A stretch of DNA of 64,000 bases from Stichopus chloronotus (Eukaryota; Echinodermata; Holothuroidea; Aspidochirotida; Stichopodidae). The notes under the pieces are model-generated. The model did no database searches and was not told the origin of the DNA. It was given only the letters and a program-made list of their open reading frames with translations. Location of the stretch: contig CM037829.1 in the NCBI GenBank assembly GCA_021234535.1, forward strand, positions 27,872,962-27,936,961, in the 5' to 3' direction. Position numbers and translations under genes: made by a program. Shown in pieces: positions 59,879-64,000 of this stretch (position 1 is its first letter; each line of letters opens with the position of its first letter).

Positions 59879-60217
59879 ATGCATGCAGCCGGGGGGATTC
59901 CCACCACTTATTACTCATCACTGTCAGTTAAAGACAGTACACTTAACAAAAAACGGGCCTTCAAGCAAGTTATAAAGCCTCCAAATGGTTTAAAGGAGAC
60001 ATTTTCTTCCCAAAGAAGCAAGGAATGGGTTATGTGTGACGTTCCTTTTTTCAGATCAAATACGGAACAAAGGAAGAAATCAAACACAGAACAAAATCTA
60101 ACTTTGGACAAACTTTCCAACATTGTTGACCAAAGGAGCTCAACAAGCAGCCAAGGGCCTTGCATCGTAGATCCTTACATTATCGACAATTGGAAAGTAA
60201 TCATATCACTTTTTTAA
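59879..60217 (+). CDS. weak candidate exon, gene unrecognised
   Basis: A 112-codon frame starting at the ATG at 59879 includes TYYSSLSVKDSTLNKKRAFK and KLSNIVDQRSSTSSQGPC. It is Ser/Lys/Thr-rich and polar. A possible donor (GTAATC) lies at the end of the polar part (about 60198). The minus strand is also open here, and codon use is not decisive. Confidence 0.22.
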   Translation: MHAAGGIPTTYYSSLSVKDSTLNKKRAFKQVIKPPNGLKETFSSQRSKEWVMCDVPFFRSNTEQRKKSNTEQNLTLDKLSNIVDQRSSTSSQGPCIVDPYIIDNWKVIISLF

Positions 60218-60461
60218 TCATTGATGCTCTTTGACTTTTACCGAACTTAAAATTTGTCTTTGACAATCATCGATTTAAAACACGGCTAATACTTCGATCG
60301 AACACTTGGGGGTCTGTATACGCTAGCATACCGAGTGTGCATGGCAGGAATTTCGCCATGATTTCCGTCCATCTGAACGGCGAAATTAAAAGTCATACTA
60401 AACTTTTCGACATGACATTTTAATGTTTTTACGTTTTGCCTATTAGCGCACGATTTCTTTA

Positions 60462-60827
60462 AAGGTATTGGATACTGAAAACACTTACTGACATTCCACA
60501 AAATAAGGAATGTTCTTGTTTTTAATTGGTGAAAACCGTATCTCAATAGCATGTTCCGTTTGAAAGTTATGGATTTTTAAATAAATATCTATTTTAAAAT
60601 CGCTCATTTCACTTTTGGAAATCTGTGATGTCACCGAGGCACAACTTCTTGAATAACCTTTGTTTTCTGTATGACCTTGACTGTCCGAAAAGAAACATTA
60701 GCCTACAATAAAACAGAGTTGTGTAAAAACGATGACAGCACACTCTGCTGTGGGAACGGACATTTGTAAATGTATTAAAAAAGAAAAAGGAAGAAAAGAT
60801 CAGTTACGATATTTCATACGCCTTTAA
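60462..60827 (+). mobile_element. candidate TTAA-flanked MITE, second family
   Basis: The left end TTTAAAGGTATTGGATACTG and the right end (reverse complement TTAAAGGCGTATGAAATATC) are both TTAA followed by AGG and a diverged AT-rich stretch. The interval is about 365 bp and non-coding. The left end resembles abundant echinoderm interspersed elements that begin TTAAAGGCACTGGA (from memory, unverified). Confidence 0.35.
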
Positions 60828-61034
60828 CGATAGCTAGCGACCCTCCCTATACCCTCACTGTACCCCACCTCTGTGGGTCTCCTCCCCAGCGTTTCGGATT
60901 CCGACATGTAGCCAACTCCAGCCACACGAACATCGAAAAGGGCCTAGCATTCCCGTTGACGGCTTTAACTAAAGTTCATACAAAAAAAGTATGATGAAAT
61001 AATACAGAGTACACGCCGCCTGAATTCGAGTTAC

Positions 61035-61240
61035 CATGGTAACCGACGCGTACGGTAGACGAGAAAACGTTTCCCTTTGCTTTTAGCGTCTCGGTTTGTC
61101 TCCGGGCATTTGCTGATAACTTTGAAATCCTTTGTAGGTTCGCATCTGATAAAGGTTGCCGTGGGAACTTTTGAGAAGGCTGTCTTGAGAGCCATCCATT
61201 TCTTCGGCGGTTTGATGCCGTTCGTATCACGCTTGTGGCT
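61035..61240 (-). CDS. weak candidate internal exon
   Basis: On the minus strand an acceptor (GAGCTGTTTTAG at about 61241-61252) is followed by one base, 68 open codons and a possible donor (CCATG then GTAACT). The segment includes ATSVIRTASNRRRNGWLSRQ and LSDANLQRISKLSANARRQT, which is basic and disordered. It could belong to the gene whose terminal exon is at 54754-54460, but nothing ties them together beyond strand. Confidence 0.22.
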
Positions 61241-61299
61241 CTAAAACAGCTCGACAAGTCAATTACTCATTCACTTTTTGCACTTTTTTCAGGAGCTGG

Positions 61300-64000
61300 A
61301 AAAATTCATAAAAAAGTAAACATTTCAGGATCAGATCAGGAGCGTTAGAATTTCACTTGCGATAGCTTAGAGGGAAACAGTTCTCTGACATCATAAGACA
61401 CTTTTTTTGTGTCATCGAACATATTAAAGGTATTTTTTTAATGATACGCATAATGAATAGTACTATTGATTTTAATTAATGAGACGTACCTGCTAAATGA
61501 TATCAATTAGACTTACTTTTATGTTATCTAATATCTCAAAGGCGAAACAGCTTCAAAATTATAATTATGCCCACTATTACTGATTACGTAAAACAGTAAA
61601 GAGGAATAAAAAAAAAAACGAACGAAAAAAAAAACGAACGAAAAAAGGAACGAAAAGACAAGTTGTTATAAAATTTAATTACTGGTATCATTAAATTCGG
61701 TGGATTTGCCTTTACATGTGGACACTTTCTGATTGCATCCTTGATGCTTTTACAGTGAATAAACTTATAATATCTATGATTACTTAGATATGTCATTTAA
61801 AGACGGAACAAAAAGAATTAAGACTTGCTTGCCTTCCGACCGAGTCAAGCAGAAATTACACGATGACATAACATACTATAGAACACACCCACAGACTCTT
61901 TTGGACTGACGGGAGCATAAGCCTCAGATAAACCCCATCCTCTCCCCTCTCTCCTGTCATATATCCCACCCCAACCACTGACCACCTAATTTTAATTCCT
62001 CCAAGAAAATGCGAAAAAAAAACTAAGAGTTGGTTTGGAGCGTGACGGCGTTAATCTCACATTGAAATGTAAGATTATCGGCACTGAGCATGCGTGTCTG
62101 GGCTAGTTGACCATTAACAACCCCTCCACCTCCCCCCCCCCCCTCCTCCATCCCATACATTCGCTTGACCCATCGGCAACATCCCACCCTGGAGAGGAAA
62201 CATACACACATGAATGAACCATTTATCAAAGTTACCCTAATTTTCACTCTCTAATCGGTTGGTTCCCAAGCAGAGGCACAAGTACCCCTTAAGAGGGTAC
62301 CAGCAAGCATTGCAGTGGTACCTGGGAAGCCTCTGAAATAATTAAAAAAAAAAAGATTGTGCTGTATAATAATCAAAAGTGTGCGCGAGAATGGGCAACA
62401 GTTTTGGGTACGTACGGGTTATGTGATGGTCCTTCATTTTCCGTATGATGGCCAAAGTAGTTCTACCTGTATATGGCGTTTACCAAGTGGGGGTCCACAA
62501 GGTGGGGAACCACAGCAAGCAGTCGAACCTGACAATGTACAACTAATTCACATGACGATATATATTTTCTTATCTTATTTCTCTAATACCTCCCATACTC
62601 CGCTATATACTCGTTGCTCTATCTTCTCGTCACCTTTTTTCCCTTCCTTTTATAAATTGTACATGGGGGGAAATGTCAACATTTTGATAAGAGAAACTTG
62701 CATATATATGACTGACTTTTGTTTATACAGCGGTCAGTTCTTCCCACCATTGAAAGTCTTCAGATTTCTGGCCCCCCTCTGAAGTCAGACTCATAACCTG
62801 TCTGTGACTAACCTTGTAGGGTCACGGCCTGACTCGAAAGTCACATTACGGTCAGGCGGCTGTTAAACGCTTCCCGGGCAATGTAATAAAACACGTCTAG
62901 CAGGCAGTCGGCAAAGGTCACGAACTAGCTTTTGTAGTCGTGTCCTACTTCCCGTCAACAAAAGAAAAGACAAAGAAAAAAAAAAGACGAAAAAAAAAAA
63001 AAAAACCAAACCAACAAGAATCGTTGTTTAGTCGGCAAGTCGTTCGTTCAGCTCTCTGAATGGAACGTCCTCCTTTTTGCGGTTTTCAGATTCAACTAAA
63101 TACCACGAAAGGCTCAAATTTTTACCGGATAGGGGTTATTTTCTCCGCAATATGACATTTATACAAACCTAAAATTTTACCAGAGGAGCGGGTAATTAGT
63201 CCTTAAACAGACAAGAATCAGTGTTTCTTTGTCACATTTGGCCAACGAAATACCTCATCATAATGCGATATGTGATCTGGCAATTTATGACAAATTCATA
63301 ATTTCCAACAAATAGTACCGACAATCTTACTGACAAAGATAAAGCAATGAATTTCTATTCTGGCTGATCTATATACGATTTGTTATAGGTACCAGTTCTG
63401 CGAAAAAGTTCGAATATTCAATACTAGCAAAGTTGTGGTCCCAAACCTTACGATTTACAGTGTTAAAGACTGAAATGTGTTACCACATCAAGCGAGACGA
63501 ACTAATGAGATGATTACGTTTTCGTGAAATAGAGCATATTTTCAGATGGTCATGTATACTAAAAATGAATTTCCGTTGCATTTACTTTCGAAAATAAAGC
63601 GTCCACCAAAATTGATAGATTGATAGACACACATTACAAGCCTATAGACCTAACGACAGAGAACACACACACACACATGAACACACAGACGAGAATGGGT
63701 AGTCTACACAACTGACAGACAAACAGATAAACAGGCGTAAGGACAGCCATGTAGAGAGTCAAGTAGACAGACATATAACTGGACTTACACACCGACAGAC
63801 AATCGCAAGATATCGTACGATCACAGGTTCACCAGCAGTAAAATCTATTTTTAACTTCGAGACAGAATGACCACGAATGACTGGAAGGGAGATCAACTGT
63901 ATGAACTCCCGCACTGAGGGAGAAGGGCTAGCAACCGATCCATCCGAACCCATAAATAACGTGGATATAAATTTTCTGGCATAAACCCTCTTATGACCCC
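61300..64000. other. non-coding right end of the window
   Basis: Holds an A-rich CGAACG tandem (61608-61657), a C run near 62132-62142, poly-A near 62987-63005, and a degenerate GACA/CACA tract at about 63660-63800. The plus-strand frame at 62357-62782 has no coding character. Confidence 0.35.

Noticed and set aside
62258..62340. GGTTCCCAAGCAG / GGTACCTGGGAAG partial inverted block resembling hAT ends
   Set aside because: The ends do not pair well and no target duplication or second terminus was found.
62357..62782. 141-codon plus-strand frame
   Set aside because: Composition is unlike protein-coding sequence and there is no splice or start support.

Overview
This window looks like AT-rich nuclear DNA of a marine invertebrate, most likely a deuterostome such as an echinoderm. 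The grounds are split coding exons with GT/AG boundaries, no operons, dense short interspersed repeats, TTAA-flanked MITEs, long di-, tri- and tetranucleotide microsatellites, many poly-G/poly-C runs, and frequent TAGGCCTA and TGACGTCA palindromes. This is a genome-style inference; no single gene settles the taxon. No rRNA, canonical tRNA, CRISPR array or prokaryotic feature was seen. Most of the 64 kb is non-coding.

Layout. 1-1.5 kb: a tRNA-derived SINE-like element, a 249-bp TTAA MITE, and the probable first coding exon (minus strand, 1522 to 1045) of an unrecognised gene that leaves the window on the left. 3.6-3.85 kb: a decayed LINE reverse transcriptase fragment. 4.8-35 kb: mostly repeat-derived or featureless DNA, with a second near-identical MITE copy (25.3 kb), minisatellites (6.8 and 10.5 kb), diverged repeat pairs, a telomere-like patch (20.0 kb), a 140-bp-period satellite (28.7-29.3 kb) and a few weak exon candidates. 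36.0-43.5 kb (plus strand): the clearest gene, a small secreted precursor with one signal-peptide/propeptide exon and two successive, mutually exclusive terminal exons, each encoding a furin-type site and a four-cysteine module. Its roughly 6.5-kb intron carries a hAT-type MITE, and a (TA)n, a hairpin and a partial duplication lie just downstream. 48.2-49.8 kb: a second, longer satellite array of the same family. 54.46-54.75 kb (minus strand): a well-supported terminal exon with an acidic C-terminus, gene unrecognised. 55-64 kb: microsatellites, another TTAA MITE candidate and low-confidence exons.

Functional reading. The precursor gene would make two alternative secreted cysteine-rich peptides from one leader by choice of last exon; this is the best candidate for something undescribed. 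The second unusual signal is the satellite, whose core carries nuclear-receptor half-sites (TGACCT) spaced 4, 4 and 1 bases apart. All counts and alignments were made by eye.
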